This document shows positions 1 through 8,500 of a stretch of DNA of 13,308 nucleotides, piece by piece. The notes beneath the pieces are model-generated. The model worked only from the letters and a program-made list of their open reading frames with translations. It made no database searches and had not been told where the DNA came from. Origin of the DNA: BMS3BBIN04 sp964552465 (GTDB lineage: Bacteria > Electryoneota > Electryoneia > Electryoneales > Electryoneaceae); the NCBI GenBank assembly GCA_964552465.1, contig CAZKGR010000051.1:1-13308 (forward strand). The letters run 5' to 3'. A program made the position numbers and the translations under genes. Each line of letters starts with the position of its first letter. Position 1 is the first letter of the stretch.

Positions 1-1
1 G

Positions 2-2218
2 CTCCCCACTTTGCAGCAAGATAATTTCTCAGTTTATGAGAATGGTGTATTACAGACCGACCTTTTTGAGGTTGTTCCACCGGGTGGAGGAGGTGAACAA
101 CTAGCCGATTTCATTTTTGTACTAGACGTAACCGGTTCGATGAGCGGTGAAATTGAATCCGTCCGGGAAAATATGACAGCATTTATGGATTCACTCGCAG
201 CCAGCGATATCCAATATGCTGTCGGGTTCATCGTATTTGGTGACATTTACTACACTTATAACGAAGGTGATCTTTACACTGACCCAGCAGAGATTCAGTC
301 CATAATCGATAACATTCAGCTCGGTGAGCACGGAATTGGTAGTGGCGGGGACTATTCAGAGAACCAACTGGGGGCGATGGCCGAGGGTGTATTTATGAAT
401 TATCGCCCCGGTGCCCAGAGAATCGAAATCATGCTGACTGACGCGACCGCCCACGAAAACGATGAGGTTACTCCATGGGAGGTCAATGAGCTGATTGGGG
501 TTCTCCAGTTCAACAACATCACTGTCTACCCGATCTTCAACACGGGTCACGCTGGTCAATGCAGCCAGTATATCCCTATTGCGGAAGCCACTAACGGCGA
601 CTACTACTACATCTACGACATTTTCAATGAAATCCTGAATGACATCGTCGGCGGAATCAGCGGACTGTATACCGTCCGATATCGTTCCAGCGAACCGGAA
701 GATGATGGACGGCTGCGCTATGTTACAGCTCAGGTGGAGTTCATGGGGGAGATGACACAGGTTTACACGACTTATGTACCAAACCAGGCACCGGTCATAC
801 AGCGAACTGCCCGTACTCTGGCATTGCACGATCAGGCATGGCCGGCGGGTGAAGACATCGTCATGCGGGTCCGTGTAGTGGACGCGCAGGAACCATACGT
901 TACCACGGTCAGACTGTACTACCGCACAACGGGTGATCCCGAGTTTTTTGAAGGCCACATGTTGCTGATATATGGGGATGAAACTGAGGGCATTTATCGA
1001 GCGTCAATTCCCGCATCGTTCGCGCAGCCGCCAGGTGTCGATTATTACTTCCGGGCGAGTGATGGCTATGCCGTTGGATCAGATCCCATGGTCAATCCAA
1101 CAGATTTGGCGTATCAACTTGCCATCCTGCCCAATGAAGCGCCTGTCATTGTCCACCAACCAGTGCTGCAGTACGACATCAACAGTTCCATCACAGTCGA
1201 AGCAACGATTACGGATGTGTCGGACTATCTGACCGAAACGACGCTGTATTACCGTGAGTACGGCAACCAGTTGTACCAGGCTATTCCCATGATCGATACG
1301 GGGAGTGACCTGTTTTCGGCAGACATACCAGCGGTTGCAGCGAGTGAATTGGGTGTCCAGTATTACATTTTCGCAGAGGACAACTACGCTGTCGGAAGCA
1401 CGCACGGCACACCGGATGATCCCCACTTCATATCGCCATCAACCGTTCCCAGACCAGACCTCTTCGGAATCCAGGTTGATGGCATGATCAATGGTGCCCC
1501 AACATTCTCAGATCTGAACAATATTGCGCTTTTCGACATCAATGGAACGGATGGCATGGACATGTTCCTCGATCGTCCGGATTCCGAACCAGACAACGAA
1601 GATTTCTTTGCAATGTGGTTCATCCATCGTCCGAGCTGGCATTGGCCGTACTGGAGAGTGGATTGCCGTTCATCCGAACTGGGTGACCCCGCACAGGCCA
1701 TTTTCAACTTCCTGGTAGCATCTGACCAGATCGGTGAAACAGCGCGACTTGAATTTGGCATCGGAACACAGTATCCGGATGAGTGGCAGGCATATGTTCG
1801 GGATATGGAGAACGGTCAACTGATCAATCTTCGTAGCCAGAACGGCTACGAATTTGTTCTAGAGGGTGCAGGTCGACATTTCAGGCTCTACTGCGGAATT
1901 GATGTGGTTACGACAATTGAGTCCGGATTCGAGACACCATCGGTAATGCCCGATAATTTCTCCATCGCATCGATCCAACCAAACCCGTTCAACCCGAGCA
2001 CAACGATCACGCTTAACCTGCCGATGGCGGCCGATGTCCGGCTAAATATTTACAACATCACCGGGCAGCTTGTGACTACGTTAGTCGATGCGAAAGTGCC
2101 TGAAGGCCGTCAACATTTCGTCTTTGATGCCAACACCTTGGCCAGCGGTATTTATTTCGCCCATGTCGATATGCCGGGCCACATGAACGAGGTCCGAAAA
2201 CTGATTCTGGTTCGTTGA
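2..2218 (+). CDS. Secreted vWA-domain protein with Ig-like repeats and T9SS sorting tail (5' partial)
   Basis: The frame is already open at the left edge, so the true start and signal peptide lie outside. Residues are counted from the codon at 11. The first 20 residues (DNFSVYENGVLQ) resemble the small beta module that precedes vWA domains in related secreted proteins. A vWA domain spans about 33-220. Its metal site (MIDAS) reads D39-V-T41-G-S43-M-S45, the integrin-beta-like DxTGS form, with a further candidate ligand at D144 (LTDATAHE). Two Ig/FN3-like repeats follow (about 260-360 and 378-470); both end in a similar YYxxAxDxYAVGS segment, which points to an internal duplication. A second beta-rich region covers about 484-640. 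Residues 648-735 match the type IX secretion C-terminal sorting domain (QPNPFNPSTTI, GQLV, ASGIYFAHV). I infer export across the outer membrane and surface attachment or release. The ligand is unknown. Confidence 0.9.
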   Translation, partial: LPTLQQDNFSVYENGVLQTDLFEVVPPGGGGEQLADFIFVLDVTGSMSGEIESVRENMTAFMDSLAASDIQYAVGFIVFGDIYYTYNEGDLYTDPAEIQSIIDNIQLGEHGIGSGGDYSENQLGAMAEGVFMNYRPGAQRIEIMLTDATAHENDEVTPWEVNELIGVLQFNNITVYPIFNTGHAGQCSQYIPIAEATNGDYYYIYDIFNEILNDIVGGISGLYTVRYRSSEPEDDGRLRYVTAQVEFMGEMTQVYTTYVPNQAPVIQRTARTLALHDQAWPAGEDIVMRVRVVDAQEPYVTTVRLYYRTTGDPEFFEGHMLLIYGDETEGIYRASIPASFAQPPGVDYYFRASDGYAVGSDPMVNPTDLAYQLAILPNEAPVIVHQPVLQYDINSSITVEATITDVSDYLTETTLYYREYGNQLYQAIPMIDTGSDLFSADIPAVAASELGVQYYIFAEDNYAVGSTHGTPDDPHFISPSTVPRPDLFGIQVDGMINGAPTFSDLNNIALFDINGTDGMDMFLDRPDSEPDNEDFFAMWFIHRPSWHWPYWRVDCRSSELGDPAQAIFNFLVASDQIGETARLEFGIGTQYPDEWQAYVRDMENGQLINLRSQNGYEFVLEGAGRHFRLYCGIDVVTTIESGFETPSVMPDNFSIASIQPNPFNPSTTITLNLPMAADVRLNIYNITGQLVTTLVDAKVPEGRQHFVFDANTLASGIYFAHVDMPGHMNEVRKLILVR

Positions 2219-2260
2219 TCGCCATCAATCAAGGATCCAAATCGGACATGAAATCCACAC

Positions 2261-2294
2261 GGGCCTTCTCAAATGAGAAGGCCCCGTTTGTTTA
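2261..2294 (+). terminator. Rho-independent terminator of the vWA/T9SS gene
   Basis: A perfect 10-bp stem (GGGCCTTCTC, loop AAAT, GAGAAGGCCC) is followed by CGTTTGTTTA. It lies 43 bases after the stop codon and in front of the next gene, so the two + strand genes are probably separate transcripts. Confidence 0.88.
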
Positions 2295-2380
2295 TACTGC
2301 TGGGCATAGCAAGGAACAAAAGTAGTATATAGCTGTATATTGAGCGTAGTCATTTACCAGGGAACAATGGGGGATTGGTC

Positions 2381-2986
2381 ATGAGTCCGCATCTCAGATT
2401 GTTGATGCTCACGCTGGTTCGCATTCCTGTCGCTCTGGCATTCCTCGTATGGATACTCTCGATTGAGTATTCAACATTCAGCCTGATTATTGCATTGATC
2501 TTGCTGATCACTATAGAACTCAGTGATTTCCTGGACGGCTTCATTGCCCGCCGCAGCAATCTGGTCAGTGAACTCGGTTCAACGCTTGATCCGTACGCCG
2601 ATTCCGTCGCCCGTCTGATTGTCTATTCTGCGCTGGCGTTTGATAACCTCGCATTGATGGCTGTACCACTCGTGATGGCGTTTCGAGATGTCACCGTTGC
2701 ATACACCCGCATCCTCATGACCCGCGCGGGCATATCTGCCTCCGCAAACTGGAGTGGCAAGATCAAGGCGGTTGTGCAGGGTGTGTGCGCATTTCTGCTG
2801 ATTCTCTCGCCAGTTCTTTGGCCCGTGCACGAAAAGAATGTCTTCGAGACGTTCCTGTTTGCAGACATGTTTGAGCCAACGGCTGTCGAGATCATCTCAT
2901 TGGTGGTCATCATCGTGACGCTACTGTCGATGATCGAATACATCGTTCGCGCCATGCCTGCCGTGAGGAGTGGTTTATCTAAATGA
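2381..2986 (+). CDS. CDP-alcohol phosphatidyltransferase (PgsA-like)
   Basis: An integral membrane phospholipid synthase that moves a phosphatidyl group from CDP-diacylglycerol to an alcohol acceptor. The full family signature D-x2-DG-x2-AR-x8-G-x3-D-x3-D is present at D49, D52-G53, A56-R57, G66, D70 and D74. PgsA-like marks are the N-terminal LTLVRIPVALA, R102 followed by TR at 109-110, and SGKIKAVVQ at 125-133. Several hydrophobic segments fit the usual six helices, and 201 aa is a normal length. I prefer the ATG at 2381 because a GGGGG run ends 7 bases before it; a TTG two codons upstream is also possible. Glycerol-3-phosphate is the likeliest acceptor, which would make phosphatidylglycerophosphate. 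Paralogs with other acceptors are common, so I give no symbol. It is preceded by a terminator and followed by a hairpin cluster, so it is probably monocistronic. Confidence 0.9.
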   Translation: MSPHLRLLMLTLVRIPVALAFLVWILSIEYSTFSLIIALILLITIELSDFLDGFIARRSNLVSELGSTLDPYADSVARLIVYSALAFDNLALMAVPLVMAFRDVTVAYTRILMTRAGISASANWSGKIKAVVQGVCAFLLILSPVLWPVHEKNVFETFLFADMFEPTAVEIISLVVIIVTLLSMIEYIVRAMPAVRSGLSK

Positions 2987-3026
2987 TGTGATCAGCAATT
3001 CAGTGAATTGACCCTCGTGTGTTTGC

Positions 3027-3142
3027 CCCGACTTGCTCGTCAAGTCGGGATTACCTGATGTCGAGTTTAGGATAATCCCTGCTGGCGGAGCCCGCAGGGG
3101 CACCATATGTGGTGATTAGTTACACCAGTCCCGCTGGCGGGA
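3027..3142. repeat. Cluster of short intergenic inverted repeats
   Basis: Three GC-rich hairpins lie in 116 bases. The first is CCCGACTTG-CTCGT-CAAGTCGGG (3027-3049), a perfect 9-bp stem. The second is CCCTGC, then GGC-GGA-GCC, then GCAGGG (3077-3099), with one internal mismatch. The third is TCCCG-CTGG-CGGGA (3129-3142). A weaker dyad, CACCA-TATG-TGGTG, lies at 3101-3114. The second and third share the core GCTGGCGG. None is followed by a T-run, so they do not look like intrinsic terminators. They may be REP-like dispersed repeats. They fill most of the gap before the MFS gene. Confidence 0.6.
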
Positions 3143-3170
3143 ACTCACTACCCGCCGTATCTTCCACGCC

Positions 3171-4433
3171 ATGAGCCTGCCATTCGCAAACAGACTCCGC
3201 TCCGTCTTTCAGACCCGAGACCTGACCCTCTTATGGGCCGGGCAAGTGATCAGCATGAGCGGCGACAGCATCTACCAGATAGCGTTGATCTGGCTCGCGC
3301 TTGAGCTGACGGCGTCAAAGACAATCACCGGGCTGGTCGCGATGAGCTCATACCTGCCCGCGATCCTGCTCTCGCTGGTGGCTGGAGTTGTGGCTGATCG
3401 CATGGATCGGCGACGGGTGATGCTGGTCGCAGACGCCGTCCGGGCCATTGCGATCTTCGGCATCCCGCTGGCATCAATTCTCGGGATTCTCAGCCCGTGG
3501 GTGCTGGTGGTAAACGCGTTCGTAATCGCATCCGCAGCCGCATTTTTCAATCCCGTCAAAGATGCGATCATCCCTCAACTTGTCCCGGCCTCCGGCCTGT
3601 TGAAAGCGAACAGCCTGGTCCAAACGAGCTGGCAGCTCGCGCTGTTGATGGGACCAGCGATTGCTGGAGGTCTGCTAACCTGGATGGGACTGATTCCACT
3701 ATTCGCGGTCAATTCCGGGGCATATGCGGCCTCCTTCATCACGATCTGGCTGTTGAGACCTGGTAAAGAAACCCGGGTTGCGAGACAAACCGGGCCACCC
3801 GGCCGTAGCACTTCTGAACGTGTCCGAGAGGGTTGGCAGGACATCCGCCAGGGGCTGCGCTACGCAGCTAAACAGCCGGTGATTCTGCCGTTGTTACTTA
3901 TCACGGTAGCCGACAACCTGTTCATTATGGGACCAGCGATTGTCGGCATTCCGGTGTTCGTGCGGGAAACATTCCTCGGCACCGCATCCGACTATGCGCT
4001 GATGGCGATGGCGTTCGCAATCGGTATGCTGCTCGGGACAACCGGACTGGTTCTGTGGGGATCACGTCTTCCGAAAGGCAAGATGCTACTGTGGGGGATG
4101 GTGTTCGACGGCTTCACCTTCGTGCCATACTTCTTCGCGCAGAATTTGCTGCAAATGGGGATACTGTCCGTTATTCACGGAATGGCGGTTCCGCTGCTCA
4201 CTGTCAGTCGCGCATCCCTGATCCAGGAAGTTGTGCCATCTGACATGCGGGGACGGGTATTCTCACTGATCAGCATTGCCGTTGTCGGGATGTCGGCCAT
4301 CTCGAGCGGCTTGACCGGCATAGTGCTCGAATGGATACCCGCACCGACCTTGTTCATGGTTATCGGTTTCACGGCTGGGATGTGTGGTGTAGTCGGTTTG
4401 CTGTTCGCTAAACAACTCAGGCGGCAGCAATAG
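3171..4433 (+). CDS. Major facilitator superfamily exporter (MFS_3 / EntS-like)
   Basis: A 420-residue inner-membrane transporter with about twelve hydrophobic helices in two halves joined by a charged loop (about 196-235). MFS motif A lies between helices 2 and 3 (GVVADRMDRRRVM, from residue 72). A motif-C-like GPAIAGGLL is at 161-169. VPSDMRGRVFSL (355-366) is typical of the MFS_3 drug or siderophore exporter group. I infer proton-driven efflux of a small molecule; the substrate cannot be read from sequence. The ATG at 3171 has no Shine-Dalgarno sequence. The bases before it are mostly hairpin repeat, so translation may be leaderless or depend on weak initiation. No regulator or partner gene is adjacent, and no clear terminator follows. 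Confidence 0.9.
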   Translation: MSLPFANRLRSVFQTRDLTLLWAGQVISMSGDSIYQIALIWLALELTASKTITGLVAMSSYLPAILLSLVAGVVADRMDRRRVMLVADAVRAIAIFGIPLASILGILSPWVLVVNAFVIASAAAFFNPVKDAIIPQLVPASGLLKANSLVQTSWQLALLMGPAIAGGLLTWMGLIPLFAVNSGAYAASFITIWLLRPGKETRVARQTGPPGRSTSERVREGWQDIRQGLRYAAKQPVILPLLLITVADNLFIMGPAIVGIPVFVRETFLGTASDYALMAMAFAIGMLLGTTGLVLWGSRLPKGKMLLWGMVFDGFTFVPYFFAQNLLQMGILSVIHGMAVPLLTVSRASLIQEVVPSDMRGRVFSLISIAVVGMSAISSGLTGIVLEWIPAPTLFMVIGFTAGMCGVVGLLFAKQLRRQQ

Positions 4434-4514
4434 GCCACAGAGCATCATTATCTCAGCGGACAAACGGGCGATTGTACACCCCTCCATTGACTCGCACTCA
4501 ACTTATACAAAGCG

Positions 4515-4553
4515 TCCCAAAAGTACCACAGCCCTCTCGTTTATTGCTTTCTC
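4515..4553. repeat. Direct repeat copy A
   Basis: It aligns without gaps to 4717-4755. Shared blocks include TCCCAAA, ACCACAGCC and TTGCT-TCTC; 30 of 39 positions match by eye. The differences are not concentrated at third codon positions, so the copies do not look like coding paralogs. Confidence 0.6.
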
Positions 4554-4716
4554 GTCTGATGGCGTTGGGTATTATCATGCAAGATGTGAGATAACTTCCG
4601 AAGATTTCGTGACCCAGTTACAGATTGTCTGTCCGATCACCTTCTCTTCTTGTTGGTGCATCGCGGTTCGAATTTATTTTCGACGAACAGCTAACCGGAG
4701 TCACTCCATAAGACCA

Positions 4717-4755
4717 TCCCAAACGGACCACAGCCTACTAGTTCGTTGCTATCTC
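4717..4755. repeat. Direct repeat copy B
   Basis: Second copy of the 39-base unit, 202 bases downstream of copy A and in the same orientation. Both copies are preceded by a CACTC at slightly different distances, so the homology may extend a little further left with an indel. Confidence 0.6.
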
Positions 4756-4885
4756 AATTCTTACATGTGGATAAGTCTGTAAATGCTTCAAATGCTTTTT
4801 TAACTTTAATAAAGAGCTTGATGAGCGTTGATGAGACAGATTAGAGCTTATCTAGATGACACTAATTCGTAAATTACGTATTCTA

Positions 4886-4920
4886 GGCCCCATCGAGGCC
4901 TTCGGGCTCCCTTTTTTTTT
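4886..4920 (+). terminator. Terminator-like GC-rich stem with T9 tract, no assignable gene
   Basis: GAGGCC-TTC-GGGCTC (4895-4909) pairs with one G-G mismatch, and GGCCC with GGGCT is an alternative stem. CCC and nine Ts follow (4912-4920). This is the shape of a + strand intrinsic terminator. The nearest + strand gene ends more than 450 bases upstream. It may end a long MFS transcript or an unannotated small RNA, or lie in the leader of the downstream gene as an attenuator. Confidence 0.5.
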
Positions 4921-5013
4921 ACTAAATTGTTAGTTGCTATTGTGTTAGAGAAAATCATGACCTACAATTACGACAGTTTTGGCAAGAGAGGGCTACCGCA
5001 GCGCGGAGGAAAT

Positions 5014-5388
5014 ATGCGTGTCTTGCTTGTTCACTGGGACGATCAAGAACAGCATCAGCTAGCGAGTGAGCTACGGATCTGGGGCCATGAAGTTATTGCC
5101 GGTTTCACCACAGTGGGTGCGGTAGAGGATTCGCGTCCCGAAGGAGTGGTGATTTCATTGAAACGTTTGCCAGCGCATGGTCGCCAGACTGCACAGGCGT
5201 TACAGAAACAGTTAGGCTTGGATTCTCTCCCGATATTGTTTGCCGATGGATTGCCGGATCGCGTGGCTGCGATGAGGGAAGAGTTCCGGCAGGCCCGGTT
5301 CGTATCCTGGGACGCATTGGAAAGCACTTTGGCAGGCCTTGGTTCACCAACAGAGGAATTCTCGAGACCAATAGCCCCTGCGCAATAG
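5014..5388 (+). CDS. Small pseudo-receiver protein (REC-like fold, no phospho-acceptor)
   Basis: The ATG at 5014 has a strong ribosome site (GGAGGAAAT) directly before it. This is better than the in-frame TTG at 4927 or ATG at 4957. The product is 124 aa, cytoplasmic and about the size of one receiver domain. It starts RVLLVHWDDQ, where receivers have RILVVDDE. GVVISLKRLP (44-53) aligns without gaps to CheY GFVISDWNMP. LPILFADG (72-79) matches the strand that carries the conserved Thr. By this alignment the acidic pair becomes H7-W8, the phosphorylated Asp becomes L49, Thr becomes D78 and the conserved Lys is near W99. If the fold is right, it cannot work as an ordinary phospho-switch and may act by binding a partner. 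No histidine kinase is nearby. The C-terminal tail (about 110-124) looks disordered. Assignment rests on motif alignment only. Confidence 0.7.
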   Translation: MRVLLVHWDDQEQHQLASELRIWGHEVIAGFTTVGAVEDSRPEGVVISLKRLPAHGRQTAQALQKQLGLDSLPILFADGLPDRVAAMREEFRQARFVSWDALESTLAGLGSPTEEFSRPIAPAQ

Positions 5389-5426
5389 CTGAATATACAG
5401 CACTTTACACCGTCTATTTCTTGATC

Positions 5427-5481
5427 AAAAAAACACAAGAACCCGACCAACAACATGTCTTTGACAGGTTGCTGACCGGGT
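5427..5481 (-). terminator. Terminator of the marR-MFP-RND operon
   Basis: Arms at 5441-5454 and 5468-5481 form a 14-bp stem on the minus strand, with three G-U pairs. One mismatch then leads to an inner TGTC-AAA-GACA. Seven Us (A7 at 5427-5433) follow after 7 bases. On the plus strand the three G-U pairs would be A-C mismatches, so the structure favours the minus transcript. It lies 20 bases beyond the RND stop codon. Confidence 0.8.
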
Positions 5482-5501
5482 ATCTTTCTCTCGAATATGT
5501 G

Positions 5502-8500
5502 CTATACTTCTTTGACGCCCATCTCTTCAGAGTCCGCACCCCACTCAGATTTGCTGAACACCTCATACAACACAGGTACAATAATCAGGGTCAGGGCAGT
5601 GCTCGTAATCAAGCCACCGATAATTACCCATGCCATCGGTCCCCACATCGTACCACCTGTCAAACTCAGAGGTAAAAGACCCGAAATAGTGGTTGCGGTA
5701 GTCAATAGGATAGGCACAAAACGACCCGTGCCCGATTGTATCAATGCCTCACGTCGCGCCATTCCGCTACGGCGATTCTGGTTGGTCATATCTACAAGTA
5801 AAATCGAGTTATTGACCACAATTCCAACCAGTGATGTCAGGCCGACAAATGCGGTGAACGAGAACGTATATCCAGTAATAAACAACGCCAGGATCGATCC
5901 GATGAATGCTAACGGCAGCGCCGCGAAGATGATCAGGGGTTGCCGTAGCGAACGGAACATCAGCACGAGCACTGCGAAGATACCAACGATTGCAATTGCG
6001 GTCGCCTGATACATGCTGCTGAAAGATTCGCCACGTGCTTCCTGTTCACCGCCAAATTCATAGCGTACACCAGGTCCGAGGTCAGCAGTCTTGATCCACT
6101 CTGAGATTTCGGCTTCGACCTCCGCCGTCGGACGTTCGCTGGTTCCGGCTCCGACATTCATCATGCGACGGCCATCGCGTCGCTGAATCAACCCACTGCC
6201 GGTTTCCAGCTCAACAGTTGCCAGCTCAGCAAGCTGAACTTGCTGGCCTGACGCTGTTGGAACATAGATGTGGAGGAAATCATCTATTGACGCATCTTCG
6301 CCGGCGGGCAGACGCACTATGATCGGGAACTCATCACCATCTGAATTGCGGTATGTGGACGCTTCCCACCCCGCAATTGCAGTGCGCACTGCGATATCGA
6401 TCACATGCAACTGAGCACCAATCAATGCGGCTTTGTCACGGTCGATTTTCACCCGAAGGTTTACCGCACGATCCGCAGAAGGATTGTTGACGTTGATTAC
6501 GCCAGATGTCCCGCGCAGTTTATCTTCGACCGTCGCAGTTGCAGATTCGAGCACCTCAACGTTGTCCGCATACAGCCGCACCTCAATCGGTGCCCCAGCG
6601 CCGGGACCCTGCTCGAGTTCACTCAGCTCGATTTCGGCGCCCGGATAGGCGGAATACGCTGTGCGCAACGAGTCGAGATACGCTGTTAACGCTTTACCCT
6701 GAAGGTGTTCAGTTTCTACGTAGATCTGTCCACGATACGGCGCTTCGGCACCCTGCGCAACGTTGTAGTAGACCGTTGGCTGTCCACGCCCGACATTCGC
6801 GCTGACCATCTTGATTTCGTCATCGTGCAACAACTGCTGCTCAATCCACGACACCGCACGATCGGTTGCATCAAGGTTGCTGCCACGCGGCAGCGATACA
6901 TCAACAATGAAGACCCGCTTCTCAGCTTTCGGGAAGAACGATACACCCACCAGTGGGAACAGTGCGAACGATCCGAACAACGTCAATGTGGCGATTACGA
7001 GTACGATGGTTCGGTGGTTCAAACCCCATGTCAGCACTCGCTTATACGGCCCGTTGACAAAATCGTACAGACGACGAACCATGTACGGCTGCTTGTCAAA
7101 CGTGATCGGACGCATCACCTTCATCGAAACCAACGGGCTCACCGTCAACGCAACCAATAACGAAGCAGCCAGAATCAGCATCACCGAAACCGGCATTGAC
7201 CGGATAAAATCGCCGGATACATCCTGCATCATCGCCATCGGGACGAAGGCGAGTACTGTAGTCACTGTTGAAGCAACCACCGCCCAACCGACCTGACTTG
7301 TGCCAAGCCGCGCTGCTTTCGGGCGCGTCAATCCGCCAACCAGCTTTGTATTGATGTTTTCAGTGACGACGATGCCGTTATCGACCAACAGACCGAGCGA
7401 GATCACCATTGCCGCGATAGTCATCTGCTGGATTGCGAAGCCAGCCATGTCGATGAATCCCATCGCAATCGCGAATGACAACGGGATTGCGACCATTACA
7501 ACCAGCGCCGGACGCCAACCCAGCGCAAGCACGACAATCAAACCAACGAGGAATATTCCCTGAATCAAGTTGCGGAAAAAGTTGGATAAACGTTCATCTA
7601 CCGACTGTGACTGATCAAACACCCAGACCAGTTCAACATCAGATGGCAGTGATTTCTCGAATTCAATCAGATCCTCTTTGATGGAATCGACCACGTGAAG
7701 CACGTTGAATCCTGGCTTCTGACGGGCACCCATCACAACAGACCGCGTGCCATTGATCCGCATCAGGTGAGTGCGGTCTGATTCGGCGAAGTGGACATCC
7801 GCGATCTCACCCAGGTAGACAGGGCTGACCATCGATCCAGCGACAACCACTCGCTTGATCTGTTGCAACGATTCAAAGTCACCAGAGGTGAGCAGCGTGA
7901 AAGTTCGATCTCCAACAGTTACCGATCCACCAGGGATATTCACACCCGCAGACTGGATGGCATTGCTGATCTGGTCTAACGAAATACCGTACGCGGCCAT
8001 TCTTTCCGGGTCAATCGCAACACGAACTTCTTCATTCTGCAGTCCGAAAATCTCGATGTCTTCCATCGCTGTGTAGGTGTTCAGGATGGTTTCGAGACGT
8101 TCCGCATAATCCTCCAGCTCGCCCATCGTGCGTGATTCGGATACTAACGCAACTTGCACAAAGAACACATGGAATGATGACCAGGCGCTGACCTCAGAAC
8201 GAGCTACGCCGTCCGGAAAATCCAGACTGGTTTCTACCAGTTTGTCTTCAATCTCCTTGCCCTTTTCCTCCTGATCTACGCCAGCACTGAACTCTACTTC
8301 GACAAAGACTACGCCATCACGGACTGTCCCGGTGGTGTGCTTGATGTCATCGAGTTCGCGGATGTTGTCATCGAGTGGATCGAGGACAAGTTTCTCCAAA
8401 TCCTCCGGCGATGCGCCTGGAACTACCACAACGACGTTCGCAAACGGGGGTTCTATATAAGGGTCTTCGCTGCGCGGCATGGCGAGGAAACCTGTCAGCC

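Larger units (their letters stand above)
4434..5013. other. 580-base AT-rich non-coding gap
   Basis: I found no convincing protein gene, tRNA or known structured RNA here on either strand. The gap contains a pair of diverged 39-base direct repeats (4515-4553 and 4717-4755), a near-perfect dyad AATTCGTAA-A-TTACGTATT (4864-4882, one mismatched pair) and a GC-rich segment followed by nine Ts (4886-4920). The tail and poly-T suggest that something is transcribed rightward through it, but no coding potential explains that transcript. Confidence 0.7.

Noticed and set aside
356..958. 200-codon open frame on the minus strand inside the vWA gene
   Set aside because: It lies wholly opposite a well-supported gene, has no recognisable domain or ribosome site, and looks like a mirror of codon bias.
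4665..4673. GGTTCGAAT, similar to a tRNA T-loop
   Set aside because: Flanking bases do not form a T-stem, and no acceptor or anticodon arms are found on either side.
4515..4755. Possible CRISPR remnant
   Set aside because: Only two diverged copies with a 163-base interval, and no cas genes nearby.
5497..6009. 170-codon + strand frame opposite the RND gene end
   Set aside because: It is antisense to conserved RND helices, has no family resemblance and no upstream signals.
6811..7296. 161-codon + strand frame inside the RND gene
   Set aside because: It is antisense to the middle of a conserved transporter; composition follows the opposite strand.
7365..7391. Idea that the pump is inactive because the second relay Asp is Asn
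   Set aside because: VDN in helix 4 is common in intact RND families, the frame is complete and the operon looks well regulated.
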